A stretch of DNA of 64,000 nucleotides from Pseudomonas sp. Bout1 (GCF_034314165.1 NZ_JAVIWK010000001.1:6525001-6589000); one strand, 5' to 3'. Positions 18,939 to 28,107 are shown, numbered from the stretch's first letter. Made by a program: numbers and translations. The notes: generated by a model not told the origin, from the letters alone.

Positions 18939-20180
18939 TCAAGCGGCGCGGGGCGCAAAGCCCTGCATATCAATGGAAGGTATGTGCCGGCCGATCAGCT
19001 CGGCCAGCACCTGGCCGCTGCCACAGGCCAGGGTGAACCCGAGGGCACCATGGCCGAGGTTAAGCCACAGGTTGCTGTAGGCACTGGCACCAATCAGCGG
19101 TACGCCGGTGGGCGTAGCAGGACGCATGCCGGCCCATTCAACCGCGTGCTGGTAATCGCCAGCCTGCGGGAACGTCTCAAGTGCCTGGCGTTTAATCAGC
19201 GCCAGGCGCTTGGGTTCCAGGCGGGTGTCGAAGCCGACGATGTCCACCATCGCCGCCACCCGCAGTTGCTCACCAATACGCGCGTAGACGATCTTGCGGT
19301 CGTAATCCGTGATGCTGATAGTGGGCGCCTGATGCTGCGCACCAATCGGCACGCTCAGGCTGTAGCCCTTGAGGGGATACAGCGGCAGCGACAGGCCGGG
19401 CAAGGCCAGCTCGGGGCTGCGGTGCCCGGCGGCCAGCACCAGGTGCTGCACCGGCAGCACTTCACAGCCCATCTCGATCGCCTGCACGGTGCCTGCGCTG
19501 TGGCGAATCCCCGTCACCTTGCGCCCCAGCAGGAAGGTGCAGCGCCCAGATGCCTCGAGACGCGCCGCCAACTGCTGGCAAAATGCATGACAGTCGCCGA
19601 CTTCTTCATTGGGCGTATAGATGCCGCCGGCAAAACGGGTGCTGGCCAGGGTCGGCTCCAGCCGCGCGCAGTCCTGCGCCGAGAGCACTTGCTGTTGCAA
19701 AGGGTCAGTCACTTTGTTCAGTGCGCGCTCATAGCTTTCGAGGCGGCGAAAGGTCACCAGCTTGCCGTTGCGCCGCCAGTGGAAGTCGCCCAACTGGTCT
19801 TCTTCACGCCAGCGTTGCAGGGTCTCCTGGCTCAAGGACGCCAGGCGCAGCAAATGGGCCGCATTGCGCTGGTTCACCGAGCCACGGCAGGCGCCCAGGA
19901 ACGACGCCATCCAGCGCCACTGCGCCGGGTCCATGCGCGGGCGCAGCTTGAGCGGCGAGTCACCACGCAGCATCCAGCCAATGGCTTGCAGCGGCACGCC
20001 CTTGTCGGCCAGGGGCGCAACATAGCGGTAGGACAATTGCCCGCCATTGGCGAAACTGGTCTCGCTGGCGAATGTGTCCCGGGCTTCGACCACGGTCACT
20101 TGCATACCGGCACGCACCAGCGCGTAGGCACTCGCCAGGCCGATAACCCCACCACCGATGATGCAGACCTGCTGAACCAT
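18939..20180 (-). CDS. FAD-dependent D-amino-acid dehydrogenase (DadA-like)
   Basis: A 413-residue flavoprotein with the N-terminal FAD-binding motif IIGGGVIGLASAYAL near residue 7-21. It has the DAO-family C-terminal region PATPTGVPLIG...NLWLNLGHGALGFTLACGSG, typical of the DadA small-subunit family. DadA oxidises D-amino acids to 2-oxo acids and ammonia and passes electrons to the respiratory chain. It is the first gene of an operon with RidA (10 bp gap) and a GltI-like protein, divergent from a LysR regulator. It is probably a paralogue of the catabolic dadA, as no alanine racemase gene is adjacent. Confidence 0.88.
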   Translation of the reverse strand: MVQQVCIIGGGVIGLASAYALVRAGMQVTVVEARDTFASETSFANGGQLSYRYVAPLADKGVPLQAIGWMLRGDSPLKLRPRMDPAQWRWMASFLGACRGSVNQRNAAHLLRLASLSQETLQRWREEDQLGDFHWRRNGKLVTFRRLESYERALNKVTDPLQQQVLSAQDCARLEPTLASTRFAGGIYTPNEEVGDCHAFCQQLAARLEASGRCTFLLGRKVTGIRHSAGTVQAIEMGCEVLPVQHLVLAAGHRSPELALPGLSLPLYPLKGYSLSVPIGAQHQAPTISITDYDRKIVYARIGEQLRVAAMVDIVGFDTRLEPKRLALIKRQALETFPQAGDYQHAVEWAGMRPATPTGVPLIGASAYSNLWLNLGHGALGFTLACGSGQVLAELIGRHIPSIDMQGFAPRAA

Positions 20181-20288
20181 GTGCTTCCCCTAACCGTGCG
20201 ATGTCAGGCTTGAAGGTTAGGGGCAGGTGACAGCGGCAAGACAATGAATAAAGATGGGTCACCCATAAACAAAGGTTATGGACTGCCC

Positions 20289-21191
20289 ATGCGCTTGCGT
20301 CATATCGAAATCTTCCAGGCCATCCGCCAGACCGGCTCCATCAGCGCCGCCGCCCAGTTGCTGCATGTCTCGCAGCCGGCCGTGAGCAAGGTGCTGCAGC
20401 ACGCCGAGTTGCAGCTGGGGTTCCCGCTGTTCTTGCGCATACGCGGCAAGCTGCAACCAACCCCGGAAGCGCTGGCGCTGGAGCGCGAAGTCGACAAAGT
20501 AACCGAGAGCCTGCAAGGCGTGCGACGCCTGGCGCAAAACCTGCGCCGCGAGCCAGGCCAGAGCCTGCGTATCGGCGCGACGCCGGCGTTGGCCTTGTCG
20601 TTGCTGCCGCCGGCCATCCGCGAGTGGACCCAGCGCTACCCCGACATCGCGTGCGAGCTGTCCAGCGCCCACAGCCGCGAGCTGGTGCAGAACCTGTTGA
20701 TGCGTGAAGTGGATGTAGCGCTGACGTTGCAACCACCCGATCACCCGGGACTCACCGCGCAGCCGTTGGCTCATGGCGTATTGGTGGCGCTGGCGCCCAG
20801 GGATTACTGGAAGGAAAACGAGCTGGGCAAACCGCTGCCGCTGATGGCCCTGGCGGGTGCGCCGTTGATTGGCCTGTCCAGCGCCGACCCGTTGTCGGCG
20901 AAGCTGGACAGCTACCTGGAAGCGGTCGACCCGCCGCCACGGGTCAGCATCGCGGTGCAGACCTATTCACTGGCCAGGGCTATGGTCGAATCCGGCGCCG
21001 GGCTGGCCGTCATCGACCCGTTCACGGCCCTCGGTGCGTCACCGGCCACCACCTGCATTCGCCCGCTGGCGCCGCCGCTGCCGATCACCTTGTACGCCCT
21101 GACTCGCGCCAACGAACCGCCGCCGCATATGCTGGCGAGCCTGCTGGAAATCTTCGGCAGCCGGGCCCAGGAGCAGTTGGACCGGCTATAA
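20289..21191 (+). CDS. LysR family regulator of the adjacent D-amino-acid operon
   Basis: A 300-residue LysR regulator. The N-terminal winged HTH is MRLRHIEIFQAIRQTGSISAAAQLLHVSQPAVSK-like, followed by a linker helix and the periplasmic-binding-like effector domain. It is transcribed away from dadA-ridA-gltI and shares about 100 bp of promoter region with them, so it probably controls that operon. The start at 20289 matches the family N terminus. A longer start at 20244 is possible. The 3' end overlaps the convergent hemolysin III gene by 6 bp. Confidence 0.88.
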   Translation: MRLRHIEIFQAIRQTGSISAAAQLLHVSQPAVSKVLQHAELQLGFPLFLRIRGKLQPTPEALALEREVDKVTESLQGVRRLAQNLRREPGQSLRIGATPALALSLLPPAIREWTQRYPDIACELSSAHSRELVQNLLMREVDVALTLQPPDHPGLTAQPLAHGVLVALAPRDYWKENELGKPLPLMALAGAPLIGLSSADPLSAKLDSYLEAVDPPPRVSIAVQTYSLARAMVESGAGLAVIDPFTALGASPATTCIRPLAPPLPITLYALTRANEPPPHMLASLLEIFGSRAQEQLDRL

Positions 21192-21803
21192 CACATACCC
21201 CATGATCGCCACAAAATGCAGCAAGCTGCCGCCGATCACGAACAAATGCCAGATCCCGTGGGAATGGCGCATGCGGTCCTCCAGGGCAAAGAAAATAATG
21301 CCCACGGTGTACAGCACGCCGCCCGACGCCAGCCAGGCAAACCCGGTGGGGCCCAGCGCTGCAATCAGCGGCTTGACCGCCACCAGCACGATCCAGCCCA
21401 TCACGGCATAGATCACAATCGACAAAATCCGCGCCTCGGAGCGTGGCTTGATCTCCTGCAAAATGCCGATCACCGCCAGCCCCCACACAATCCCGAACAG
21501 CGTCCAGCCCCACGGGCCGCGCAGCGTCACCAGGCAAAACGGCGTGTAGCTGCCGGCGATCAGCAGGTAGATCGAAAAGTGATCAACCTTCTGCATGATC
21601 TCTTTCTTGCGCCCGCGCACGCTGTGGTACACGGTCGATGCGCTGTAGAGCACCAACAACGTGAAACCGTAGATCGCCACGCTGACAATCTTCCAGGGGC
21701 TGCCGTCCATCCCGGCCACCACCAACATCCATACCGCGCCAACAAAAGCCGCAACCGCCCCGAGCAAGTGGCTCCAGGCGTTGAATCGTTCCCCGTGATA
21801 CAT
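21186..21803 (-). CDS. Hemolysin III / PAQR family membrane protein (TrhA-like)
   Basis: A 205-residue protein with seven hydrophobic segments. It has the HlyIII/PAQR motifs: YHGERFNAWSHLLGA at the N terminus, SASTVYHS near residue 55, KVDHFSIYLLIAGSYTPF near 75-90, and the C-terminal HSHGIWHLFVIGGSLLHF. The clustered histidines are the conserved metal-ligand set. Despite the name, haemolysis is not established for most members. E. coli TrhA is linked to membrane energetics. Confidence 0.9.
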   Translation of the reverse strand: MYHGERFNAWSHLLGAVAAFVGAVWMLVVAGMDGSPWKIVSVAIYGFTLLVLYSASTVYHSVRGRKKEIMQKVDHFSIYLLIAGSYTPFCLVTLRGPWGWTLFGIVWGLAVIGILQEIKPRSEARILSIVIYAVMGWIVLVAVKPLIAALGPTGFAWLASGGVLYTVGIIFFALEDRMRHSHGIWHLFVIGGSLLHFVAIMGYVL

Positions 21804-21925
21804 GTGTCACTCACCTCGAATAACGGTTATCACCTCACCCATTCTGACGTCCGCCAACCAATATCGGGTAACAACCTTTCTTCATTTGCCCAAATGCACA
21901 CGCCGATAGATGATTCGCTTCATCC

Positions 21926-22013
21926 TGTGGGAGCTGGCTTGCCTGCGATAGCAGTGGGTCAGCCTTGCATCTGTTGCTGATAAACCGCTATCGCAGGCAA
22001 GCCAGCTCCCACA
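21926..22013. repeat. REPIN (TGTGGGAGCTGGCTTGCCTGC type)
   Basis: Near-perfect inverted arms TGTGGGAGCTGGCTTGCCTGCGATAG and CTATCGCAGGCAAGCCAGCTCCCACA between the hemolysin III gene and the chromate transporter genes. Confidence 0.92.
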
Positions 22014-22050
22014 TAAAAACACCCCGCTCCCGACCCCATCGGTAATCCCC

Positions 22051-22617
22051 ATGCCCGACCTTGAGCCTGCCCAGCCTCACCCCAGCCTGTGGCAGTTGTT
22101 TTACAACTTCGCCATGGTCGGCCTGCTGGGCTTCGGCGGCGTAATGCCCTGGGCGCGGCAAATGATGGTCGACCGCAGGCAGTGGGTCAGCGAGCAAGGC
22201 TTCAACGAGCTGCTGACCACTGGCCAATTCTTCCCCGGGCCGAATATCGCCAACGTCGGCATTATCTATGGCCGGCGCCTGCACGGCTTGCCGGGTGCGG
22301 TTGTGACCGTCGTCGGCTTGTATCTGTTCCCCTCGCTGATCACCGTGCTGGCGGGCTTCGCCTATGCCAAATGGTGGAGCCATGACGTGGTGCAGCAGGT
22401 CTTCGGCGCGGTGATGCCAATCGCCACCGGGCTGATGCTCGGCACCACCTTGCGCCTGCTCAAGGCGATGCCCCGGACACTGGCCAACTACAGCGCATTC
22501 GTCCTGACCTTTGTGTTGATGGCCGTGTGGGTGCTGCCGTTGTGGATGGTCTTGCTGATCTGCATTCCCAGCTCCCTGGCCTTGAGTTTCATGGGCAAGC
22601 AAAAGGTGGCCGGCTGA
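22051..22617 (+). CDS. Chromate transporter, N-terminal-type half subunit
   Basis: A 188-residue short-chain CHR protein. It shows the CHR motifs FAMVGLLGFGGVMPWARQMM near residue 20 and FNELLTTGQFFPGPNIANVG near 55, the usual positions for the first half of ChrA. Bicistronic CHR pairs work together to export chromate. The TGATG overlap with the next gene supports translational coupling. Chromate is the family assignment; the real anion is not proven. Confidence 0.9.
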   Translation: MPDLEPAQPHPSLWQLFYNFAMVGLLGFGGVMPWARQMMVDRRQWVSEQGFNELLTTGQFFPGPNIANVGIIYGRRLHGLPGAVVTVVGLYLFPSLITVLAGFAYAKWWSHDVVQQVFGAVMPIATGLMLGTTLRLLKAMPRTLANYSAFVLTFVLMAVWVLPLWMVLLICIPSSLALSFMGKQKVAG

Positions 22618-23159
22618 TGCAAAGCGTGCTGTTTCACCTGATGATCCAATGCGCGCTGTGGTCGCTGATGGCGATTGGCGGCAACACCGTGGCCCTGAGC
22701 GATATCCACCGCTACACCGTCACCGACATGAACTGGATCACCGACGCCCAATTTGTCGCCTTCTTCGCCCTGTCCCAGGCACTGCCGGGGCCCAACGGCA
22801 TGTTCCTGGTGTTTATCGGCCAGCAAGCCGCCGGGTTGCCGGGCGCGCTGGTGGCGCTGACCGCCAAGCTGGTGCCCTGTTCGGTGCTGACCTACTTCGG
22901 CGCGGGCTGGCTGGAGAAACACACCCATACGCCGTGGGTGCAGCGGGTCAAAGGCAGCCTGCTGCCGATCTCCATCGGGCTGATCCTGGCCGCCAGCTAC
23001 ATCCTGATGAACAGCCTGGAAAACAATGCCACCAGCCTGCTGCTGACCCTGGCCAGCGCCGCCGTGGTGTATTACACACGGCTCAACGCAATCTGGCTGA
23101 TCATCCTCGGCGTGGTGTTGGGCCTGTGCAGCGCATGGCTGGGAGTGAACTGGTTTTAG
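22617..23159 (+). CDS. Chromate transporter, C-terminal-type half subunit
   Basis: A 180-residue short CHR protein whose ATG overlaps the stop of its partner. It carries the parallel motifs LMAIGGNTVALSDIHR near residue 17 and FVAFFALSQALPGPNGMFL near 45. As in other bicistronic pairs, the two proteins are predicted to have opposite membrane topology and to form one transporter. It is followed 37 bp later by a LysR gene that probably belongs to malonate regulation rather than to chromate. Confidence 0.9.
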   Translation: MQSVLFHLMIQCALWSLMAIGGNTVALSDIHRYTVTDMNWITDAQFVAFFALSQALPGPNGMFLVFIGQQAAGLPGALVALTAKLVPCSVLTYFGAGWLEKHTHTPWVQRVKGSLLPISIGLILAASYILMNSLENNATSLLLTLASAAVVYYTRLNAIWLIILGVVLGLCSAWLGVNWF

Positions 23160-23196
23160 GGGCACAATCGACGGCATTCGAACAAGAGTCGCACCC

Positions 23197-24111
23197 ATGC
23201 TGATCGACGAAGAATTCACCCTCAAGAAGCTGGAAATCTTCCTGGCGTTCATGCGCACCGGCAACCTGGCACGGGCGGCGGCTGAGTTGCAGACCAGCAA
23301 CGTCAGCGTGCACCGGGCGATTCACTCCCTGGAAAACGCCCTGCGTTGCCCGCTGTTCAAGCACGAAGGGCGTAACCTCACACCGCTGGAAAGCGCCTAT
23401 GTGCTGGAGGAGCGCGCACAAAAACTGGTGCAGGACGTGGTCGACAGCGTGCGGGTGACCCGCGAAGCCGCCGGTTTTTCCGCCGAGCGCTTCAAGCTGG
23501 GCTCGTTGTATTCATTGACGGTGAAGACCGTGCCGCAGTTGATCATGGGGCTGAAAATCCGGCGCAGCGAGCTGAACATCGACCTGATCCTCGGCTCCAA
23601 TTTCGACCTGCTGTACAAGCTGAAAAACATGGAAGTCGACGCGATCCTGATCGCCCTCGACGAGCACGCCAACGATCCGGACTGCGAGCAGATCTCACTG
23701 TTTTCCGATGATATCTTCCTCGCCACCCCAGCCGATTCACCGTTCGACCGCGAGCAGGAAATCGACCTGGCGGATGTGCGCGACGCGACCTTCATCACCC
23801 TCACCCAAGGCTTTGCCACCCATCAGGACGGCAACCGCGTGTTCAAGCAGGCAGGGTTCGAGCCCAAGGTGGCGATGCAGGTCAACGACATCTTCACCCT
23901 GCTGAGCATGGTCAGTTCGGGCGTGGGGTATGCGCTGCTGCCGGGGCGAATTGCGGCGGTGTACGAGAACCGGGTAAAGCTGATTCCGCTGCAACCGCGC
24001 TACCGTTTGCAGCAGCACATTGGCGTGGTATTTCTGAAGGCCAAGGAGCGCGACCCGAACTTGCTCGCGCTGTTGGCAGAGTGCCGGATGTATGCCAATC
24101 GGCAGGCCTGA
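23197..24111 (+). CDS. mdcR: LysR family regulator, probable malonate regulator MdcR
   Basis: A 304-residue LysR protein with an N-terminal HTH (FTLKKLEIFLAFMRTGNLARAA, then TSNVSVHRAIHSLE) and an effector domain ending in RLQQHIGVVFLKAKERDPN. The unusual recognition helix and the position at the 3' end of the mad/mdc cluster, convergent with madM, match MdcR, the activator of malonate decarboxylase genes in Pseudomonas. Its target would be the mdcA promoter near 31.8 kb. Family is certain; the MdcR assignment is from context and resemblance. Confidence 0.8.
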   Translation: MLIDEEFTLKKLEIFLAFMRTGNLARAAAELQTSNVSVHRAIHSLENALRCPLFKHEGRNLTPLESAYVLEERAQKLVQDVVDSVRVTREAAGFSAERFKLGSLYSLTVKTVPQLIMGLKIRRSELNIDLILGSNFDLLYKLKNMEVDAILIALDEHANDPDCEQISLFSDDIFLATPADSPFDREQEIDLADVRDATFITLTQGFATHQDGNRVFKQAGFEPKVAMQVNDIFTLLSMVSSGVGYALLPGRIAAVYENRVKLIPLQPRYRLQQHIGVVFLKAKERDPNLLALLAECRMYANRQA

Positions 24112-24167
24112 CACCGCACATTCTCTGACTGATGCAAAACCTGTATGAGAGGGTGTCTGTGATGGGG

Positions 24168-24396
24168 GCTTCTGTGGTGAGCCGGCTTCTGTGGTGAGCC
24201 GGCTTCTGTGGTGAGCCAGCTTCTGTGGTGAGCGGGCTTGCCCCGCGCTGGCCTGCGAAGCAGGCCCATTAAGACAGCGGTGTTCTTTCAGGCAGACTGA
24301 GTGGGCAGGTTTTAGGGCCGCTTCGCAGCCCAGCGCGGGGCAAGCCCGCTCACCACAGAAGCCCGCCCACCACAGAAACCTGCTCACCACAGAAAA
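24168..24396. repeat. REPIN with tandemly expanded 17-bp arms
   Basis: The core is a pair of GTGAGCGGGCTTGCCCCGCGCTGG-type REPs facing each other. The left arm is preceded by four 17-bp units of GCTTCTGTGGTGAGCCG type (24168-24235). The right arm is followed by three inverted 17-bp units of CCGCTCACCACAGAAGC type (24346-24396). The whole element fills the gap between the convergent mdcR and madM genes and could fold into a long stem. Confidence 0.92.
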
Positions 24397-24413
24397 GCCC
24401 CCTGGCCACCTCT

Positions 24414-25178
24414 CTAGCCGACAATCCCGCGCACGATGAAGTAGAGCACCGAAGGCCCCAGCAAGCAGCCCAGCCCGGTGTGGAAGGTGGCGGTCAACGC
24501 GCCATACGGCACCAACCGCCGATCCGTTGCGGCCAAGCCCGCCGTCACGCCGCTCACCGTGCCGGCCAGGCCACCAAACACCATGGCCGAGCGCGGATTA
24601 TCCAGGCCCATCCAGCGTGCCGCCATCGGCGTGCCGACCATCACCAGGATCGCCTTGATCAAGCCGGTCGCAATGGACAGCGCCACCACATCCGAACTGG
24701 CGCCCAACGCCGCCCCGGTCACCGGCCCGACGATATACGTCACCGCGCCCGCACCGATGGTGGTCATGCTGATCGCATCGCGATAACCGAACGCCCAGGC
24801 AATACTCGCGCCCACAATAAACGGCAACACTGTGCCCAGCAGCAAGGCAATCGCACCAATCAACCCGGCCTTGCGCGCCTCGGTGGCCTGCACTTCAAAC
24901 GCCGTGGCCACGATGGCAAAGTCCCGCAGCATCGCGCCACCCATCAAGCCGATCCCGGAAAACAGTGCCACGTCCGCCAGGCCTTTCTGCCCGCCGGTCA
25001 GCGTGCCGCCCACCCAGGCCAGCACCAGCCCGATCACAATCGCGATGGCCGAACCGTGGATGCGCCCGAACGTCAGGCGCTTGGACAGCACCACCGAAAT
25101 CCACATCACCACGCCGACAAATGCAAAGGCGGTGACCAAGCCGTTATTTGCCAGGCCTTTCTCGATGAGGTCCCACAT
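24414..25178 (-). CDS. madM: Malonate transporter subunit MadM
   Basis: A 254-residue membrane protein with about eight hydrophobic segments, matching MadM, the larger subunit of the Na+-coupled malonate carrier. A conserved stretch is TTIGAGAVTYIVGPVTGAALG near residue 145. It pairs with MadL, whose stop codon lies one base upstream of the MadM ATG at 25178. The pair brings malonate in for the mdc enzyme encoded next door. The ATG at 25178 (MWDLIEKG) is preferred over the frame extension to 25211. Confidence 0.93.
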   Translation of the reverse strand: MWDLIEKGLANNGLVTAFAFVGVVMWISVVLSKRLTFGRIHGSAIAIVIGLVLAWVGGTLTGGQKGLADVALFSGIGLMGGAMLRDFAIVATAFEVQATEARKAGLIGAIALLLGTVLPFIVGASIAWAFGYRDAISMTTIGAGAVTYIVGPVTGAALGASSDVVALSIATGLIKAILVMVGTPMAARWMGLDNPRSAMVFGGLAGTVSGVTAGLAATDRRLVPYGALTATFHTGLGCLLGPSVLYFIVRGIVG

Positions 25179-25179
25179 A

Positions 25180-25608
25180 TCAGCGACCTCCCGCGACAGG
25201 TGCAGCCGCAATCAGCGGCTCTTCATCGGGTAGCGGTTCACCTTTGTGCGTGCGGCTGATCAAGGCAATCGTGCAACCGCACACCACCACCGAACCAATC
25301 GCCGCCAGCACCGCCACCGGGCCGCCGTGCAGTGCGGTCACCACGTTCTGTTGCGCCGCCATCGCCACCACCACCGGGATGTACATCGCGCCCCAGAAGC
25401 CCACGCCCATCTCGCATTCCTTGGTCATGCCGCCGTGCTTGTGCATCCATAGCCGAGCGCAGATCAGCAGGATCATCGCGATGCCCACCCCGCCCACATT
25501 GGATTTTACCCCCAGCAGCACGCCGAGCATGTCTCCCAGAATCACGCCTGCCAACATGCAGATCGCCAGCAACGCCACACCGTAAATAATCATGATGGTT
25601 GTCCTCAA
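25180..25608 (-). CDS. madL: Malonate transporter subunit MadL
   Basis: A 142-residue membrane protein with four hydrophobic segments (MIIYGVALLAICMLAGVILGD at the start). It has the MadL pattern SNVGGVGIAMILLI near residue 36, then MTKECEMGVGFWGAMYIP. It is translated directly before MadM, and together they form the malonate permease. A 230-bp gap with a REPIN separates madLM from mdcH, so the transporter may be partly uncoupled from the enzyme operon. Confidence 0.93.
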   Translation of the reverse strand: MRTTIMIIYGVALLAICMLAGVILGDMLGVLLGVKSNVGGVGIAMILLICARLWMHKHGGMTKECEMGVGFWGAMYIPVVVAMAAQQNVVTALHGGPVAVLAAIGSVVVCGCTIALISRTHKGEPLPDEEPLIAAAPVAGGR

Positions 25609-25687
25609 AGTGCTTCATCGAAATTGTTGTTTTTGTGCTTCGAAAGCCTTGGGTGGCAATGCCGATCCGTTAAGCACGAATACCCTA

Positions 25688-25785
25688 CCTGTGGCGAGGG
25701 AGCTTGCTCCCGCTGGGCTGCGTAGCGGCCCTGAAATCTTGGGAGCGCTGCGCACTCCCGCGGGAGCAAGCTCCCTCGCCACAGG
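25688..25785. repeat. REPIN (GAGGGAGCTTGCTCCCGC type)
   Basis: Arms CCTGTGGCGAGGGAGCTTGCTCCCGCTGGG and CGCGGGAGCAAGCTCCCTCGCCACAGG around a ~40-bp loop that itself contains GGGAGCGCTGCGCACTCCC. It sits between mdcH and madL. The core resembles the third REPIN group described in P. fluorescens SBW25. Confidence 0.92.
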
Positions 25786-25838
25786 TCACGGGTGACCCGC
25801 TCTATCTCTAACCGACCGGCACTAGCCTTGGTGGTGCT

Positions 25839-26744
25839 TTATTGGTGGCGGTGGCCCTCCTCTCGCAGCAAGGCCTGCAAGGTGTCCAGGCGGGCGCCTT
25901 CGAAGGCAATGACGGTGCCTTGCTCGAACACCCGGCGCGCCAGGCCCGTGAGCACGGCGCCGGGAGGCAGTTCGATATGCAGGCGCACGCCACGCTCATA
26001 GGCGCTTTGCACAGTGCCGCGCCAATCGACGATGCGGCACATGTTGAAGGCGAGGTCGTCGCGCAGGTGTTCTGTGTTGTGTATCGGCCGGGCGCGGGTG
26101 CTGCTCAGGTAGGTGATGCTCGGCGTTTTCAGTGTCACTTCGGCAAACGCCTGGGCCAGTGCCTCGGCGGGCTTTTCCAGTAGCGCGCAATGGGACGGCA
26201 CGCTGACGGCCAGGCGTTTGGCAACGCCGTTGCCGCGGACCAGATTGGCCACGGCCTTCATTGCTTCGTCGCTGCCGGCAATAACGGTCTGGCTGTCGGC
26301 ATTGATATTGGCCAGGTACACCGGGGTTCGCGGGCTGTGGACCTGGGCGAGCAAGGCTTCGACGGTGGACAGGTCAGGGCCGATAAGCGCGGTCATGCCG
26401 TAGCCGTGGGGATACGCCTGTTGCATCAATTCGCCGCGCAGGCTGACGAGTTTCAGCGCGTCGGCAAAGTCCAGGGAGCCGGCAATAACGGCTGCGGGAT
26501 AGGCGCCGATAGACAGGCCGGCGACATAATCGGGTGTGTGTTCCAGCAGGCGCGCACTGGCGACGCCGGCGATCAACAGGCACAACTGCACGGCGCGGGT
26601 CGAGGCCAGCGCTTGCGCAGAGTCGAGCCTCAGCACGTCCTCGTCCAAGGCCGCACTGGCTTGCTCCAGCACCGCGCGCGGCAATTGCTGGAGCATGCCG
26701 GGACGCTGGGCGCCCTGCCCCGGGAATGCCAGGAGGCTGCTCAT
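25839..26744 (-). CDS. mdcH: Malonate decarboxylase subunit epsilon (malonyl-CoA:ACP transacylase)
   Basis: A 301-residue FabD-type transacylase that loads malonyl onto the prosthetic group of MdcC. It has the motifs [12 protein letters not shown] at the N terminus, the nucleophile elbow [11 protein letters not shown] (Ser near residue 86) and [15 protein letters not shown] with the catalytic His near 190. Its ATG overlaps the stop of mdcG in an ATGA arrangement. It is the last gene of the mdcA-to-mdcH operon. The upstream in-frame extension to 26825 is rejected. Confidence 0.94.
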   Translation of the reverse strand: MSSLLAFPGQGAQRPGMLQQLPRAVLEQASAALDEDVLRLDSAQALASTRAVQLCLLIAGVASARLLEHTPDYVAGLSIGAYPAAVIAGSLDFADALKLVSLRGELMQQAYPHGYGMTALIGPDLSTVEALLAQVHSPRTPVYLANINADSQTVIAGSDEAMKAVANLVRGNGVAKRLAVSVPSHCALLEKPAEALAQAFAEVTLKTPSITYLSSTRARPIHNTEHLRDDLAFNMCRIVDWRGTVQSAYERGVRLHIELPPGAVLTGLARRVFEQGTVIAFEGARLDTLQALLREEGHRHQ

Positions 26745-27337
26745 GCCACGCCCTGCCACGGGTCGGTCACCAACTGCGCGCCGCTGGCATTCTTCAGCAG
26801 CACACGGCGAGAACCACCGGCCCATTCACGTAGGGCGACCGCACCAAAAGGCGTTTGCAGTTGCAGGTCCACGGCGCACACCGCCGTGTCCAGTATCGCC
26901 AGCAGGTCCTCGGCGTCGCCGCGATCAAGCCGCTCGGGCGTGCGCAGAATCAAATCCAGATCACTCTTGGCGTGCAGCGCGTCGATGCCGCTGGCCAGCT
27001 CAAAACCGGCACTGCCGGTGACGCCCCAAGTCTCCTTCACCAGCACCGGTCGCAATTGAGCCAGTGCCTGCAACGCCGGTAAATCCCGGGGCGAAATCAC
27101 ACCGCGCAGGGCTTCCGGCACCACGCACCGATGCACCGCCGAAGTCGGCATCACAGCGGCGAAACGCTGTTCGCGCAAGCGCCCGCGTACACCCACCGCC
27201 ACATGACCTGGCGGCGCAATCGCGCGCCGCACCACCACCGGATGCCCGGCGTCCAACGCCTCCAGCACCCAGGCCGGCGCATCAGCGGGCGCATGCGCCG
27301 GGGTCATGCCCCAGAGCAAGTCGTGGGCGTTCACCAT
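26741..27337 (-). CDS. mdcG: Malonate decarboxylase holo-ACP synthase (phosphoribosyl-dephospho-CoA transferase)
   Basis: MdcG attaches the 2'-(5''-triphosphoribosyl)-3'-dephospho-CoA group, made by MdcB, to the MdcC acyl carrier. The 198-residue product has a nucleotidyltransferase pattern: WGVTGSAGFELASGIDALHAKSDLDLIL around residues 105-135, with G-S and D-x-D placed as in the Pol-beta-like fold. It overlaps mdcE upstream by 7 bp and mdcH downstream by 4 bp. Confidence 0.93.
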   Translation of the reverse strand: MVNAHDLLWGMTPAHAPADAPAWVLEALDAGHPVVVRRAIAPPGHVAVGVRGRLREQRFAAVMPTSAVHRCVVPEALRGVISPRDLPALQALAQLRPVLVKETWGVTGSAGFELASGIDALHAKSDLDLILRTPERLDRGDAEDLLAILDTAVCAVDLQLQTPFGAVALREWAGGSRRVLLKNASGAQLVTDPWQGVA

Positions 27338-28107
27338 TGCTCCCGCAGCAATTGGCGCACATGGCTTGAGGCGGCGCGGTTGGTGGCGCCCAGGCGACCG
27401 CTGAGGTCACGGCCACCCGCCTGCACATCCTTGATCGCCTGCACCAGGCAATCACTGACCCGCGCTATATCTTCGGGGGTTGGCTGTTCAATCTGGCTGA
27501 CCGACAAGGTCTCCCAGAGCAAGCCGAGGCTGGCATAACTGTCGATGTCATAGGCCATCGGCGGCACGCTGGCGGCCAGGGCTTCCAGCTCTTCGACACT
27601 GCGCAGGGTCACCCGCGCCGCCGACGCCTTGCCCATGGCATGCACCATCACGCCGGGGTCGCGCAGGGCAATCAGCCGGTTGGCCTGGTAACCATGGGCG
27701 AGGAAGGCGCCGGACATCGCCTTGCCTACCAGCAGCGCGATCACCGGATGACCGGCCAAGCGGGCGCGGGCGTAGCTGTCGGCAGCGGCGGCCAATGCCT
27801 GGTGGATGCCCAACGCTTCTTCGCGCCGGCCATAAGCCTGGCTCGGCACATCGACAATCGCAATCAGCGGACGCTTGTCGCCGGTGTTGATCGCCTCATC
27901 AACCGCCTTGGCCAAGCCCCAGCCTTCGAGCAAACCGACCTCACCATTGCGAGCGCGAGGAAAGCGGTTTTGTGCATCGGTGACCACCGCGATAAAGCGC
28001 ACCGGCTGATCACCGAGTGCACCGTCGGCAACTCTCAGCGAGTTCGGCAAACCGCTCACCGGCGTTGCATCGCCGCTCAACGCGTTGAACCATTGCAAGC
28101 CTCTCAT
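27331..28107 (-). CDS. mdcE: Malonate decarboxylase subunit gamma (MdcE)
   Basis: A 258-residue carboxyltransferase-like subunit of the crotonase fold. With MdcD it decarboxylates malonyl-S-ACP to acetyl-S-ACP. Recognisable segments are IAIVDVPSQAYGRREEALG near residue 85-105 and GHPVIALLVGKAMSGAFLAHGYQANR near 118-143, typical of MdcE. An ATGA overlap with mdcD indicates coupled, stoichiometric translation. Confidence 0.95.
   Translation of the reverse strand: MRGLQWFNALSGDATPVSGLPNSLRVADGALGDQPVRFIAVVTDAQNRFPRARNGEVGLLEGWGLAKAVDEAINTGDKRPLIAIVDVPSQAYGRREEALGIHQALAAAADSYARARLAGHPVIALLVGKAMSGAFLAHGYQANRLIALRDPGVMVHAMGKASAARVTLRSVEELEALAASVPPMAYDIDSYASLGLLWETLSVSQIEQPTPEDIARVSDCLVQAIKDVQAGGRDLSGRLGATNRAASSHVRQLLREQW

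Noticed and set aside
23197..24111. LysR gene as regulator of the chromate transporter
   Set aside because: It follows the chr genes, but its sequence character and convergence with madM fit MdcR better. The alternative cannot be fully excluded.
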